This document shows positions 43,294-53,738 of a stretch of DNA of 64,000 nucleotides, in pieces. Source of the stretch: Bryobacterales bacterium (GTDB lineage Bacteria > Acidobacteriota > Terriglobia > Bryobacterales > Bryobacteraceae); NCBI GenBank assembly GCA_016716385.1, contig JADJWL010000008.1, forward strand, positions 62,001-126,000. The letters run 5' to 3'. The translations under genes were made by a program, and so were the position numbers. The notes under the pieces were generated by a model that saw nothing but the letters and a program-made list of their open reading frames with translations, ran no database searches and was not told the origin of the DNA. Numbering within the stretch: the first letter of the stretch is position 1; every line of letters begins with the position of its first letter.

Positions 43294-44831
43294 CTACTCC
43301 AATCCGAACAGCGGTCTGCGTACGCGCTCGTACTTGAACCGCTTCGTGTTGACGGCGGTGGTGCCGCCGGTGTCCACTTCGATGATCGTTCCGGCGACCG
43401 GTTCGTAGGCGGCGCGATAGGCGATCGCCGCTTTCACCGCGATCATCTTCTGCCGCTTCGGATCGATGCCGCAACTGGTCAACTGGCCGATGCTGAACGG
43501 AACCTGCCGTTCGGTCGTGAGCATAAGGTACGACGGGACCTCGGGCGTCGAGCCCTCGGCTTCGATCACCGCCGTCAGGCCCTGGTCGAAGAACGTGCGG
43601 CCTCCGTGAGTGGCCGCGGGCTCGTACCACTTGCCGTCGTGCAGGCTGCGCACGCGTCCCCGGACGCGCACGGGAGCGCCGTGCAGTTTGTCCATCTTGC
43701 CGCCGACCATCTCGTCAAACGCGGCGCCGACACCCATGCGGAACGCCTTGGTGACGAGCGCGCGGGCTCGGCGATCATGACGACCCAGCCGCGGGCCTTC
43801 TGCCTGACGAGTTCCTCGAGGATGAACGTGGCGTCGCCCGAGGAGCCGCCGCCGATGTTGTCGCCCATCTCGACCAGCACAACCGGCGTCTTCGCGGCGG
43901 CGGACGCCTGGCGGACCGCGGTGTCCGGCTCGGGCAGGTTTACCGCGAGACGGTCGCGGGTTTCCCAAAGCATCCGGGACAGGCGCTGTGCCTCGCGCTC
44001 TGCCAGAGCCTGATCGTTGTCCGTGACCACGACCACGCTCGGACCCATCCACTCAGCGTCGCCGTACTGGTAGCCGCCGGAGACCGAGACGGCGAGCACC
44101 TTCGGGTTCTCTTCGAGGCGCTTACTTTCGTCGACGATTGGCTTAAGCGGCGGCGCGAAGGTGTTCTGGTGGAGGATGTTGTAGACCATGTCCGGCTTGG
44201 CGACGGCCTGCACCGGCATTGTCCTGCCGGACACGATGCCCGCCATGATGCGGGCGGCCTGGATGCCGCGGTCCTGCGTGTCGACGTGCGGATTCTCCTT
44301 GAACGTCAGCAGGGCGTTGCAGTGGCGGATCATTTCCGGCGCGATGTTGGCGTGAAAGTCATGCACGACGACGATCGGCACTGCGGGGCCCACTGCGGCC
44401 CGGACACGCTTCAGCACTTCGAGGTCGCCGTGCGGATACTTCTCCGCGACCATGGCGCCGTGCAGGCTGAGCAGCAAACCGTCGAGCTTGGGCGCCTTCT
44501 TGAGGCTGGCCGTCAGCTCGCCGGTGAGCCGCTCGAAGGCGGCGGCGGAAACGGGCCCGCGGGGAATCGCCGCGGCGACGAACGTGGGAAGCAGGTCGAA
44601 GTTCTCCCGGCGCCCGCCGATAACGAAGCCGCTGACCGTGTCCTTACTGCGGGCCCAATCGTCGAGGACCGCGGGAACCGGGCTGAGCGCGCGCTGGGGG
44701 AAGTCCGCGTGCTCGGTCATGCGGGGGTTGAACGAGTTCGATTCGTGCGACAACTGTGCAATGGCCACGCGAGGGCGCTGGCCCTGGGCCGCGAGCAAGG
44801 CCGGGATGAGGAGCAGCAACAGGTAGCGCAT
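43294..44831 (-). CDS. MlrC-family (DUF1485) metallopeptidase-like protein, exported, frameshifted
   Basis: Start ATG at 44831 with a signal peptide (MRYLLLLLIPALLAAQG). The MlrC fold is clear: RVAIAQLSHESNSFNP, LLLSLHGAMVAE, VVVHDFHANI, VLVEMGDNIGGGSSGDAT. The frame breaks after WVVMIAEP; the true continuation (ALVTKAFRMGVGAAFDEMVGG...RVRRPLFGLE) is in another frame ending at 43294. One extra base in the GGG run at 43764-43766 restores it (EPRALVTK). About 511 aa in all. MlrC cleaves linear microcystin in Sphingomonas; here the substrate is unknown. Confidence 0.85.
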
Positions 44832-44835
44832 GCGG

Positions 44836-46053
44836 TCAGGCTCTCTGGAAGAAGGTATCGCGCGCCGGGCGGTACGAGATGGCAAGCTGCGGGGTGTCGA
44901 TCCGCTTCTTCGCCATGCGCGAGTCGAACAGGAACGCCAGCGTGCCGGTGGTGAGCAGCGTCCGTTCGATGGGCAGGGGCGGCTTGCCGGTGACGAACTG
45001 CTCTTCGATGCAGTGGACCAGACCGTCGAAGTGGGCGAGCTGGCGCAGCCCCGGTTCGCCGCCGAAGCGGCAGGAGGCGGGCTCGGAGCGCCCTTCGATG
45101 TCGAGGCCCACGGACCAGCCGCGGGCGTGGTTGTTCAGCATGTAGGCCACGGCCTCCAGGCCATCGCGATAGCGCACGAGGAAGGCCACGGGCTGCTTGA
45201 CGTTGTCTTCCATGCGTCCCGTGATGGGCCGGGCTTCGCTCATGCGGGCGAGGGCGGCGTCGAGCAGCGGTTTGCTCCAGGCGCCTGCGCCGTCGCGCCA
45301 CTGCCAGACAGCGGAGCCCTCGATCCACTCGACCGAGGCGACGCCGGTTTCTCCCTTGCCTCGGCGCTCGACCATGCACTGCAGCGATTCGAGCGTGTGG
45401 AAGCCGTACGCGTCGAGACCGCCGTAGCCGACCACGACCGCTTTGCCGATCTTCGCGCCGAGCGGCACTTCCAGCTCGGGATACCGCACGGTGACCGGAA
45501 TCGAGGACCCGGCCATGAAGGGGAACTTCAGATCGCGCGACGCCTTGTACATGGCGTCGGCGTAATCCCAGCGATAGGACAGATGCTTGTCGTTGAACAG
45601 CGGCAGACCACGCTTCTGCTCGCGGAACACATCGGTGATCTTCGAGAAGAGCTCGTAGCGGGGGTACATCTTCTGGCCCTTCTCGTTTTCCCGATAGTTG
45701 CCGTGCTCCCCGATCAGAAGGACGGCGTCGACCGCGAGCTTGCCCGTGCCCATGGTGAGCGCCTCGGCGATGGTGGGGTAGATGGGGAAGCCGTGCTTCT
45801 TCGACAGGTCGCGGCTCATGTCGTTGCCCGGCACCTGGTCGGTGTACATGGACACGATCTCAGTGCGCGGCTCGACGCGGCGATTGTTCGTCATGTAGCC
45901 GTTGAGAATCCGTCCGACGATGACGTCGGCGTGGGACATGTGACGGTACTCGGTGATGATCGCCGCGACCCGCTTCTTGCGCTGGCCCAGCAGGGGCAGA
46001 GGAGACAGAGCCGCGGCGGCCGCGAACGACCGGCGGGAGATGGAATGCTGCAT
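44836..46053 (-). CDS. Tat-exported conserved protein (paralogue of the 20.9 kb gene)
   Basis: 405 aa. Leader SRRSFAAAAALSPLPLLG. It shares order and motifs with the 20912-22123 protein: MYTDQVPGNDMSR, VDAVLLIGEHGNY, NDKHLSYRW, AGSSIPV, GFHTLESLQCMVERR, and a C-terminal PIERTLL. The Rossmann-like first half is again a weak match to Gfo/Idh/MocA. TACACT lies 9 nt before the ATG. It ends 4 nt before the mlrC start, so the two may act together. Confidence 0.82.
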   Translation of the reverse strand: MQHSISRRSFAAAAALSPLPLLGQRKKRVAAIITEYRHMSHADVIVGRILNGYMTNNRRVEPRTEIVSMYTDQVPGNDMSRDLSKKHGFPIYPTIAEALTMGTGKLAVDAVLLIGEHGNYRENEKGQKMYPRYELFSKITDVFREQKRGLPLFNDKHLSYRWDYADAMYKASRDLKFPFMAGSSIPVTVRYPELEVPLGAKIGKAVVVGYGGLDAYGFHTLESLQCMVERRGKGETGVASVEWIEGSAVWQWRDGAGAWSKPLLDAALARMSEARPITGRMEDNVKQPVAFLVRYRDGLEAVAYMLNNHARGWSVGLDIEGRSEPASCRFGGEPGLRQLAHFDGLVHCIEEQFVTGKPPLPIERTLLTTGTLAFLFDSRMAKKRIDTPQLAISYRPARDTFFQRA

Positions 46054-46082
46054 GGTTTTCCTAGTGTACGGGAAACAGCGGG

Positions 46083-46457
46083 TCAGACGCGGCCCGCGGC
46101 CTCGAGAGCGGCATATTCCTCATCGGTGAAGAGCCGGGAGCGAATAAGAAACCGGACGCCCTCCGGACCTTCGAGAGAGAACATGCCGCCCCGGCCGGGG
46201 ACCACGTCTACCGTCAGTTGCGTGTGCTTCCAGTATTCGAATTGCGGGCGGCTCATGTAAAAGGGCGTCTCGCCGATCGCGCCGAGTTGCACGTCGCTAT
46301 CGCCCACCAGGAACTCACCACGCGGGAAGCACATGGGCGAACTGCCGTCGCAGCAGCCGCCGGACTGATGGAACATCAGATCGCCGTGGCGGCCCTTGAG
46401 GCGTTCGATCAAGGCCAGCGCCGCTGGAGTGGCGAGAACCTGTGGGGGCGTCTCCAT
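46083..46457 (-). CDS. DUF779 protein
   Basis: 124 aa from the ATG at 46457, 4 nt after the aldehyde dehydrogenase stop. FHQSGGCCDGSSPMC, FYMSRPQFEYWKHTQL and the C-terminal GVRFLIRSRLFT are the DUF779 core. This family is commonly encoded directly after AcoD/ExaC-type acetaldehyde dehydrogenases and is presumed to help them; the role is not proven. The Cys cluster could bind metal. Confidence 0.9.
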   Translation of the reverse strand: METPPQVLATPAALALIERLKGRHGDLMFHQSGGCCDGSSPMCFPRGEFLVGDSDVQLGAIGETPFYMSRPQFEYWKHTQLTVDVVPGRGGMFSLEGPEGVRFLIRSRLFTDEEYAALEAAGRV

Positions 46458-46461
46458 GTTC

Positions 46462-47982
<1,521 letters not shown>

Positions 47983-48006
47983 GGCCTTATCGCTCCTGGA
48001 GAAGAT

Positions 48007-48035
48007 CGTGGAGGGCGAACCGGGCCCGCTCCACG
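48007..48035. promoter_or_regulatory. Inverted repeat upstream of the aldehyde dehydrogenase gene
   Basis: CGTGGAG, 15 nt, CTCCACG, extended outward by GATC on both sides with one extra base. It lies about 25-50 nt before the start codon. Either a regulator site or an RNA hairpin in the leader. Confidence 0.35.
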
Positions 48036-48066
48036 GATCACATTCTACAGGAACCGGCGGTTGGCA

Positions 48067-48286
48067 TCAGGAGCGGAACATACGCAAGTCGAACCGGAAA
48101 TGTTTTGGCTTTTCCCATCGGATGGCGGGAAAGTCCGGGTGGGCGGGGTTGAGCAGAACATTCCATTCGCCGGGAATGGCGGCGGAGGGGACCAGCAGGT
48201 CCGCCGATTCCGCCTCGTGGATCCAGCGATCGCCGAAGGGATTCGTTGGTGGTTTGATCACCACTCCTGGTGGAATTGGTCCTGTT
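48067..48286 (-). pseudogene. RES-domain toxin, C-terminal remnant
   Basis: The reading frame ending at 48067 encodes GDRWIHEAESADLLVPS, IPGEWNVLLNPAHPDF and KPKHFRFDLRMF. This is the C-terminus of RES-domain proteins, NAD-degrading toxins of the RES-Xre toxin-antitoxin type. The upstream two thirds, with the catalytic Arg/Glu/Ser residues, are missing; the frame runs into the 3' end of the cupin gene instead. No Xre/MbcA-type antitoxin is nearby. Confidence 0.7.
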
Positions 48287-48602
48287 ACTTGATCATCGTC
48301 AGCAGCATGACGACGTTCGTACGTGCCCGGATGCCGTGTTCGAGACGGGCCGTCATGTAGACGAACGTCCCCGGCCCGGCGGTCTTCGAATCGCTTCCGA
48401 GGGTGATGTCCGCTTCGCCTTCGACGAAGTAGAGCGTTGCCGGATACGGGGCGGTATGCGCGGAAAGCTCCTGTCCCGGCGCGAAGCCGAACACCACCGT
48501 CTTCGACTTCTCGTCGTTCTGCAGCGTGCGGCTCAGGATGCCGTTCTCGGGCGCTTCTCCAGTCTTCTTCAGATCTTCGAAAAACACATAGGGTTCGTTC
48601 AT
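48285..48602 (-). CDS. Small cupin-domain protein
   Basis: 105 aa single cupin: VVFGFAPGQELSAHTAP (motif 1) and GPGTFVYMTARLEHGIRARTNVVML (motif 2; split for reading). Likely a metal-binding beta-barrel of sensory or catalytic function. It overlaps the upstream methyltransferase by ATGA and its 3' end runs into the RES remnant. Confidence 0.88.
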   Translation of the reverse strand: MNEPYVFFEDLKKTGEAPENGILSRTLQNDEKSKTVVFGFAPGQELSAHTAPYPATLYFVEGEADITLGSDSKTAGPGTFVYMTARLEHGIRARTNVVMLLTMIK

Positions 48603-49401
48603 GCGTCACTCCTCTTCACGGCGACCAGTGCAATCGCCCGCATGTGGCGGCCGTAGCGGCGGAACATGCTCCGCATGCGGAAGACGCGCTTGCGGGCTTC
48701 CGGCTTCCTGGCGAGATTGTAGGCGATCCGCGCCACGCCGGCGATCCCCTCGTCACGGAGGACGCGGCGCGGCTCCAGCAGATGCATCGGCGCGAAGGCC
48801 TCCCATGCCACATGAAAGCCGGCGCACTCCAGCAGGTCACGCCACTCGGGTACGGTCAGCGGCTGCACTCCGACGTGGATGTCCATCGAAAGCTCCCGCT
48901 CGATCTCCTTCCGCAGCGAGCTGTCCACGTCGACAAGGCACAGTTCGTGGATGCCGTAGCGTCCCTCGGGACCGAGCAGCCGGCGGGCCTCCTCAAGGAT
49001 GCGCAGCTTCTGCTTGCCGGACTGCATCGTGAGCATTGCCTCCCCGCAAACCGCGGACGCGCAGCCGGCGAGCAGACCGGTGGCCTCCGCGCTTGCCAGA
49101 ATACACCGGTGTCCGAGGGTGTGAGCCATTTCGTCATTTGAGCGGCTGCCGCTTCATCGCGTTCCACGGCTGTGTAGTTGCGGGGCGCCCGGCCCAGCAG
49201 CAGCCGCGCCGTCGCGCCCATGCCCGGGGCGAACTCGACGACGTCGTCTTCAGACCGCACGGCGAGCGCTTCCAACATGCGCTGGGTCAGCTCGATTCCC
49301 CCGGGCCGGAGGACTTTCTTGCCGAGGCTCGCCAGGAGCCAGTGGCCCGGCAGTTTGCCTGCAGGAATGGGATGCGGCGCGGCAGTCACAGTGGGCGTCA
49401 T
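48599..49401 (-). CDS. SAM-dependent methyltransferase, frameshifted
   Basis: N-terminal part from the ATG at 49401: GHWLLASLGKKVLRPGG, motif I VVEFAPGMGATARLLL, YTAVERDEAA. The frame then fails after MTKWLTPSDT. The continuation CILASAEATGL...AVCGEAMLTMQ, EARRLLGPEGRYGIHEL is in another frame to 48599. One added C near 49106-49109 (complement) restores a protein of about 267 aa. It is divergent from the Crp/Fnr gene, followed by a cupin with a 4-nt overlap. Confidence 0.8.
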
Positions 49402-49446
49402 CGGTTTCCTCTTGTTTCATGATGGGACCGCCGGGCAGATTTTGCC

Positions 49447-49460
49447 GTGACCGCAGTCAC
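49447..49460. promoter_or_regulatory. Likely Crp/Fnr-type binding site
   Basis: GTGAC-CGCA-GTCAC; seen as TGA-N6-TCA, with the right half reading TCACA and the left CGTGA. It lies in the 86-bp gap between the divergent methyltransferase and Crp/Fnr genes, so it may control both. Confidence 0.55.
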
Positions 49461-49487
49461 AGGGTTGTAGAGTAAGAGCATCCATCT

Positions 49488-50165
49488 ATGCCCGACCGCC
49501 AGGAAACCTTCAGCCGCCTCCCGCTCTTTGCCGCCTTGCAACCCGCAGAACGCGAGCAGGTTGCCGCGATGGCTGGAGAGCGGAGCTTCGCAGCCGGCGA
49601 GACTTTGTTTTACGAAGGATCGCCCTGCGAGGGGCTGTACATCCTGGCTTCAGGGGCGGCCAAGATTGTCAAGACCTCGTCCAGCGGACGGGAGATCATG
49701 CTCGCCGTGGACCGTGCTCCAGCGACGGTCGCCGAGGTGCCGCTGTTTGACGGCGGCCCATACCCGGCCACCGTTGTGGCCATCGAGGATGTGAACGCCT
49801 ATGTCCTGCACAAGGATGACTTCCGCCGCTTTTGCCGTGAGCATCCTGACGTCGCTTTGAAGATGCTCGCCGTGGTGGGACGGCGGCTGCGGATTCTTGT
49901 GTCGCTGGTGGAGTCGGTCACCTTCGGCAGCGTCCGCCAGCGCCTGGCTCGCGCCCTGATCGAGTTCATGGAAGTGGCTGGATCTGAGGAGTTCGTTCTC
50001 CCGGTGACTCACGAGGAACTAGCCTTCCGCCTGGGCACGGTGCGCGAAGTCGTGTCGCGGAATCTCGGCCGCTTTCAGGCGGAGGGGATCCTGCGGCTCA
50101 ACAAACGGGACGTCGTGGTGCTGGACGCCGCCGCCCTGCGCGCCGAAGCCGAGACAGAGTACTGA
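49488..50165 (+). CDS. Crp/Fnr-family transcriptional regulator
   Basis: 225 aa. Cyclic-nucleotide-binding-type beta-roll (residues about 10-125; LFYEGSPCEGLYILASGAAKI) joined to a winged HTH (VTHEELAFRLGTVREVVSRNLGRF). The four Fnr iron-sulfur cysteines are absent, so it is not an O2 sensor of that kind. A Crp-like palindrome is just upstream, consistent with self-control and control of the divergent methyltransferase-cupin genes. Confidence 0.88.
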   Translation: MPDRQETFSRLPLFAALQPAEREQVAAMAGERSFAAGETLFYEGSPCEGLYILASGAAKIVKTSSSGREIMLAVDRAPATVAEVPLFDGGPYPATVVAIEDVNAYVLHKDDFRRFCREHPDVALKMLAVVGRRLRILVSLVESVTFGSVRQRLARALIEFMEVAGSEEFVLPVTHEELAFRLGTVREVVSRNLGRFQAEGILRLNKRDVVVLDAAALRAEAETEY

Positions 50166-50216
50166 CGCGCTGGTTTGACAGCGGGAAGCGCCGCGTGATA
50201 GCCAACGGAGACACCG

Positions 50217-51875
50217 ATGCGAACGCTTCTGTTTCTGCTCGCCCTTCTTGTATCCGCTTGTGCGCCTTCGGGAGAGCGATTCGACCTGCTGATCCTGAAT
50301 GGGCATGTGATCGACGGCAGCGGAGCACCGGCCGTCCGCGCCGATGTGGGAATCCGCGGGGACACGATTGTGCGGGTGGGCGACCTTGCGGCCGCGGCAC
50401 GGTCCGCCGCGCAGGTCATTGACGCCGCCGGGCTGGCCGTGTCGCCCGGGTTCATTGACACGCATAGCCACTCCGACCTCACGCTGCTCGCCGACGGGAC
50501 GGCGCAGAGCAAGATCCGGCAGGGCGTGACGACTGAAGTGCTGGGCGAGTCCGAGTCGGCCGGTCCCATCACCGGAAAAGCCCCGCGCGGCGGCGCCTAC
50601 GGCGTCACGCCGGACTGGACCACGCTCGGCGGATACTTCGACCGCCTGGACCGCGAGGGGATTTCGGTGAATGTGGCGTCGTACGTCGGCTCGCTGCAGG
50701 TCCGCCTTTGCGTGCTGGGCGCCGAAGAGAGCCGCGAGCCGACCGCCGAAGAGACCGCGGAGATGAAGCGGCTGGTCCGCCAGGCGATGGAAGACGGCGC
50801 GTTCGGCCTGTCCAGCGCGTTGACGGTTCCGCCGCAGACCTACGTCAGCACGCAGCAGCTCATCGACATGGCGATGGAGGTGAAACCGTTCGGCGGCATC
50901 TACGCGACTCACACCCGCAGCGGCAAGACCAGCCTCGACGGGATGGAAGAGGCGATCCGGATCGGCGAGTCGGCGGGCATCGGCGTGGAGTTCGTCCATC
51001 TGAACAATACGGACCGCAAGATGTGGGGCAAGGTCCACCTGATGCGCGACCTGATTGAGGGCGGGCGCAACCGGGGCCTCGCCGTGACCGCCAGCCGCTA
51101 TCCCTACATCGCCGGACAGAACAATCTGCGCGCGATTCTGCCGCCGTGGGCTCTCGAAGGCAGCCGGGAGGAGATGCTCGCCCGGCTGCGGGATCCGGCG
51201 CTGCGGCGCCGCATGGAACGCGACATCTACGGAGGCATTGCAGGGTGGTTCAACCACTACCTGTTGATGGGCTCGTGGGACAACGTGCGAGTCGCGACGG
51301 TGCGCGAAGCGGCGAATGAGAAGTTCGTCGGCAAGTCCGCCAGTGAAATGGCCGCGATGCGGAAGACCTCCCCGACCGGCGCCATCTTCGACCTGCTGCT
51401 GGACGAAGGCGGGTCGGTCCCGGCGGTCTACTTCATGATGAGCGAAGAGGACGTCAAGTACACCTTGAAGCTGCCGTGGGTGTCGATCGGATCAGACGGC
51501 TACGCGCTGCGCCCGGATGGTCTTCTTGGCCGCGGGAAGCCGCATCCCCGTTCCTATGGCACGTTCCCGCGCGTTCTCGGCAAGTACGTGCGGGAGGAGG
51601 GCGTCCTGACGTGGGAAGAGGCGGTGCACAAGATGACCGCTCTCAGCGCGGAGAAGCTCGGCATCAAGGACCGCGGCCTGCTGCGCGCCGGCATGAAGGC
51701 GGACATAGCGATCTTCGACCGCGGTACCGTCGCGGACAAGGCGACGTTCGAGGATCCGCACCAGTATCCGGTGGGCATTGAGTACGTCATCGTCAACGGC
51801 GTGACGGTGCTCGAACGGGGGACGCACCTGGGAACGAAGCCGGGCCGGGCGCTGCGCAAGGGGAAGAATGCCTGA
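50217..51875 (+). CDS. Lipoprotein N-acyl-D-amino-acid deacylase-like amidohydrolase
   Basis: 552 aa. Leader MRTLLFLLALLVSACAPS with a lipobox. D-aminoacylase clan motifs: FIDTHSHSDLTLL, the Cys in SLQVRLCVLG (metal bridge), ATHTRSG, VEFVHLNN, and GSDGYALRPDG near the C-terminus. The enzyme removes acyl groups from D-amino acids or acts on D-peptides from cell wall. It is likely periplasmic. Confidence 0.9.
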   Translation: MRTLLFLLALLVSACAPSGERFDLLILNGHVIDGSGAPAVRADVGIRGDTIVRVGDLAAAARSAAQVIDAAGLAVSPGFIDTHSHSDLTLLADGTAQSKIRQGVTTEVLGESESAGPITGKAPRGGAYGVTPDWTTLGGYFDRLDREGISVNVASYVGSLQVRLCVLGAEESREPTAEETAEMKRLVRQAMEDGAFGLSSALTVPPQTYVSTQQLIDMAMEVKPFGGIYATHTRSGKTSLDGMEEAIRIGESAGIGVEFVHLNNTDRKMWGKVHLMRDLIEGGRNRGLAVTASRYPYIAGQNNLRAILPPWALEGSREEMLARLRDPALRRRMERDIYGGIAGWFNHYLLMGSWDNVRVATVREAANEKFVGKSASEMAAMRKTSPTGAIFDLLLDEGGSVPAVYFMMSEEDVKYTLKLPWVSIGSDGYALRPDGLLGRGKPHPRSYGTFPRVLGKYVREEGVLTWEEAVHKMTALSAEKLGIKDRGLLRAGMKADIAIFDRGTVADKATFEDPHQYPVGIEYVIVNGVTVLERGTHLGTKPGRALRKGKNA

Positions 51876-51902
51876 CCGGCAGTCGTGCTAGCGTGATTTC
51901 TC

Positions 51903-53057
51903 ATGGGGAACGCCTTGAGATTGGGCATCGCGGGCGCGGGATTCGCCGCCCGCTTCCATCTGGAGAACCTGCCGGAAGCGGGTGTGGAGGCCGTCGGCGT
52001 GACGTCCGCGCGCGCGGAGAGCCGCGAGGCCTTTGCGCTCGAGCACGGTTTGCGGGCGTTTGACTCCGTGGAGGCGATGCTCCCGGAGATCGATGTGTTG
52101 GACATCTGCACGCCGCCGTCGTCGCACAGCGAGTACATCCTGGCTGCGGCCGCCGCGGGCAAGCACGTGATCGTCGAGAAGCCGCTCACCGGCTTCTTCG
52201 GATCTCCGGAAGGCCATACGAAAGAGCAGATGCTGGCCGGTGTCGTGGACGAAGCGCGCCGCCTGCGCGACGCCGTGTCCGCCGCAGGGATTCAACTGGG
52301 GTACGCGGAGAACTTCGTCTACGCGCCTTCGGTGCAGAAGGAGCGGGAGATTGTCGAGAAGACCCGCGCGCAGATCCTGCGGCTGGTAGGCGAGGAGTCG
52401 CACAACGGTTCCCATTCGCCGGTCTATGGCATCTGGAGCATTCAGGGCGGCGGGTCCCTGATCGCCAAGGGATGCCATCCGCTGGGCGCGATCCTGTATT
52501 TGAAGCGCAAAGAGGGAATGGCGCGCCTGGGGCACCCGATCCGCCCGGCCGCCGTCTCGGCGCGCACCCACTCGATCACGCGGCTGCCCGGTTTCGAAGA
52601 CCGCGGGTTCCTGCGTACGGATTACCAGGACACCGAAGACTACGCCTTCATCCACGTGGTCTTCGAGGACGGCACGGTGGCCGATGTGACGGCGTCGGAA
52701 CTGGTGCTCGGCGGCATCTACGATTTCGTCGAGGTGTTCGCCAACAACCACCGCACGCGCTGCCGCATGAGCCCCGTGCAGGTGGTTGACGTCTACAATC
52801 CCCGGCACGATCAGTTCAAGGATCTGTACCTCGTCGAGAAGATCTCTTCGAACGAAGGCTGGATTCCCGCGTCGCCGGAGGAAGGCTGGAGCCTGGGCTA
52901 TGGCCGCGAGCTGCGCGATTTCTTCGCTGCGATCCGCGAGGGACGCTCTCCGGAAAGCGACCTGGACCTGGCAATCGACATCACGCTGACGCTGTACGCG
53001 GGCTACGTCTCCGCCGACGCGCACGGACGCGAGACGGCCGTGCCGCACATTTCCTGA
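51903..53057 (+). CDS. Gfo/Idh/MocA-family oxidoreductase
   Basis: 384 aa NAD(P)-dependent sugar or cyclitol dehydrogenase-like protein. Rossmann start LRLGIAGAGFAARFHLE, then LDICTPPSSH and the catalytic EKPLTGF, followed by the alpha/beta C-terminal domain (GGGSLIAKGCHPLGAILY). No export signal. A TAGCGT hexamer is 8 nt before the ATG. Substrate unknown. Confidence 0.9.
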   Translation: MGNALRLGIAGAGFAARFHLENLPEAGVEAVGVTSARAESREAFALEHGLRAFDSVEAMLPEIDVLDICTPPSSHSEYILAAAAAGKHVIVEKPLTGFFGSPEGHTKEQMLAGVVDEARRLRDAVSAAGIQLGYAENFVYAPSVQKEREIVEKTRAQILRLVGEESHNGSHSPVYGIWSIQGGGSLIAKGCHPLGAILYLKRKEGMARLGHPIRPAAVSARTHSITRLPGFEDRGFLRTDYQDTEDYAFIHVVFEDGTVADVTASELVLGGIYDFVEVFANNHRTRCRMSPVQVVDVYNPRHDQFKDLYLVEKISSNEGWIPASPEEGWSLGYGRELRDFFAAIREGRSPESDLDLAIDITLTLYAGYVSADAHGRETAVPHIS

Positions 53058-53106
53058 CGGGAGACTTTGCGAGCTGTTCCGAGTCACCCCCAACCTGACG
53101 CCCGAG

Positions 53107-53688
53107 ATGGTCGAAGAAGCTTACCGGCACGGGATCTTTCCCATGGCGGATATGGATCTCGGCGTCGTCTCCTGGTATCGCCCCCGGCTCCGCGCGGTGA
53201 TCCCGCTCGACTGCTTCCACGTGTCGCGGTCGCTCGAGCGCCGGATCCGCCGCGGCGGCTTCACGGTGACCTTCGACTGCGGCTTCTCCGCGGTGATGCG
53301 CGCCTGCGCGGACCGTCCGGAGACGTGGATCAGTCCGGAGTTCGTCGAGGTGTATACGGGATTGCACCGCCGTGGGCAAGCGCACTCGGTGGAGGTCTGG
53401 GTGGACGGGGAGCTGGCGGCGGGGGTGTACGGGGTCCATCTCGGGGGCGCGTTCTTTGCGGAATCGATGTTTCACCGCGTCACAGACATGTCGAAGGTGG
53501 CGTTGAAGGCGCTGGCCGACCGGCTGCTGGAACAGGGTTTCGCCCTGTTCGAGGTTCAGTATCTGACACCACACCTGGCGCGCTTCGGCGCGGTGCAGAT
53601 TCCGAATCGCGAGTATCTGCGCCGGCTCGACGAGGCTTTGGCGCTGGATTGCCGGTTTCACCCTGGCGAGGATGCTGCGGCCTCCTGA
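53107..53688 (+). CDS. aat: Leucyl/phenylalanyl-tRNA--protein transferase
   Basis: 193 aa from the ATG at 53107; N-end rule enzyme adding Leu or Phe to N-terminal Arg or Lys. EAYRHGIFPMAD, WYRPRLRAVIPLD, FHVSRSLERRIRRGGFTVTFD, TWISPEFVEVYTGLHRRGQAHSVE (split for reading), GVHLGGAFFAESMFH and the final domain are standard. Coding potential extends upstream in frame (FRVTPNLTPE) to a CTG at 53074, which has GGGAGA nearby. No ATG or GTG is there, so the real start is unsettled. Confidence 0.92.
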   Translation: MVEEAYRHGIFPMADMDLGVVSWYRPRLRAVIPLDCFHVSRSLERRIRRGGFTVTFDCGFSAVMRACADRPETWISPEFVEVYTGLHRRGQAHSVEVWVDGELAAGVYGVHLGGAFFAESMFHRVTDMSKVALKALADRLLEQGFALFEVQYLTPHLARFGAVQIPNREYLRRLDEALALDCRFHPGEDAAAS

Positions 53689-53738
53689 ACAACGATCCCC
53701 CCGCCTGCCGGGGAGTCGCCGAAGACTGCAAGCGGCAC

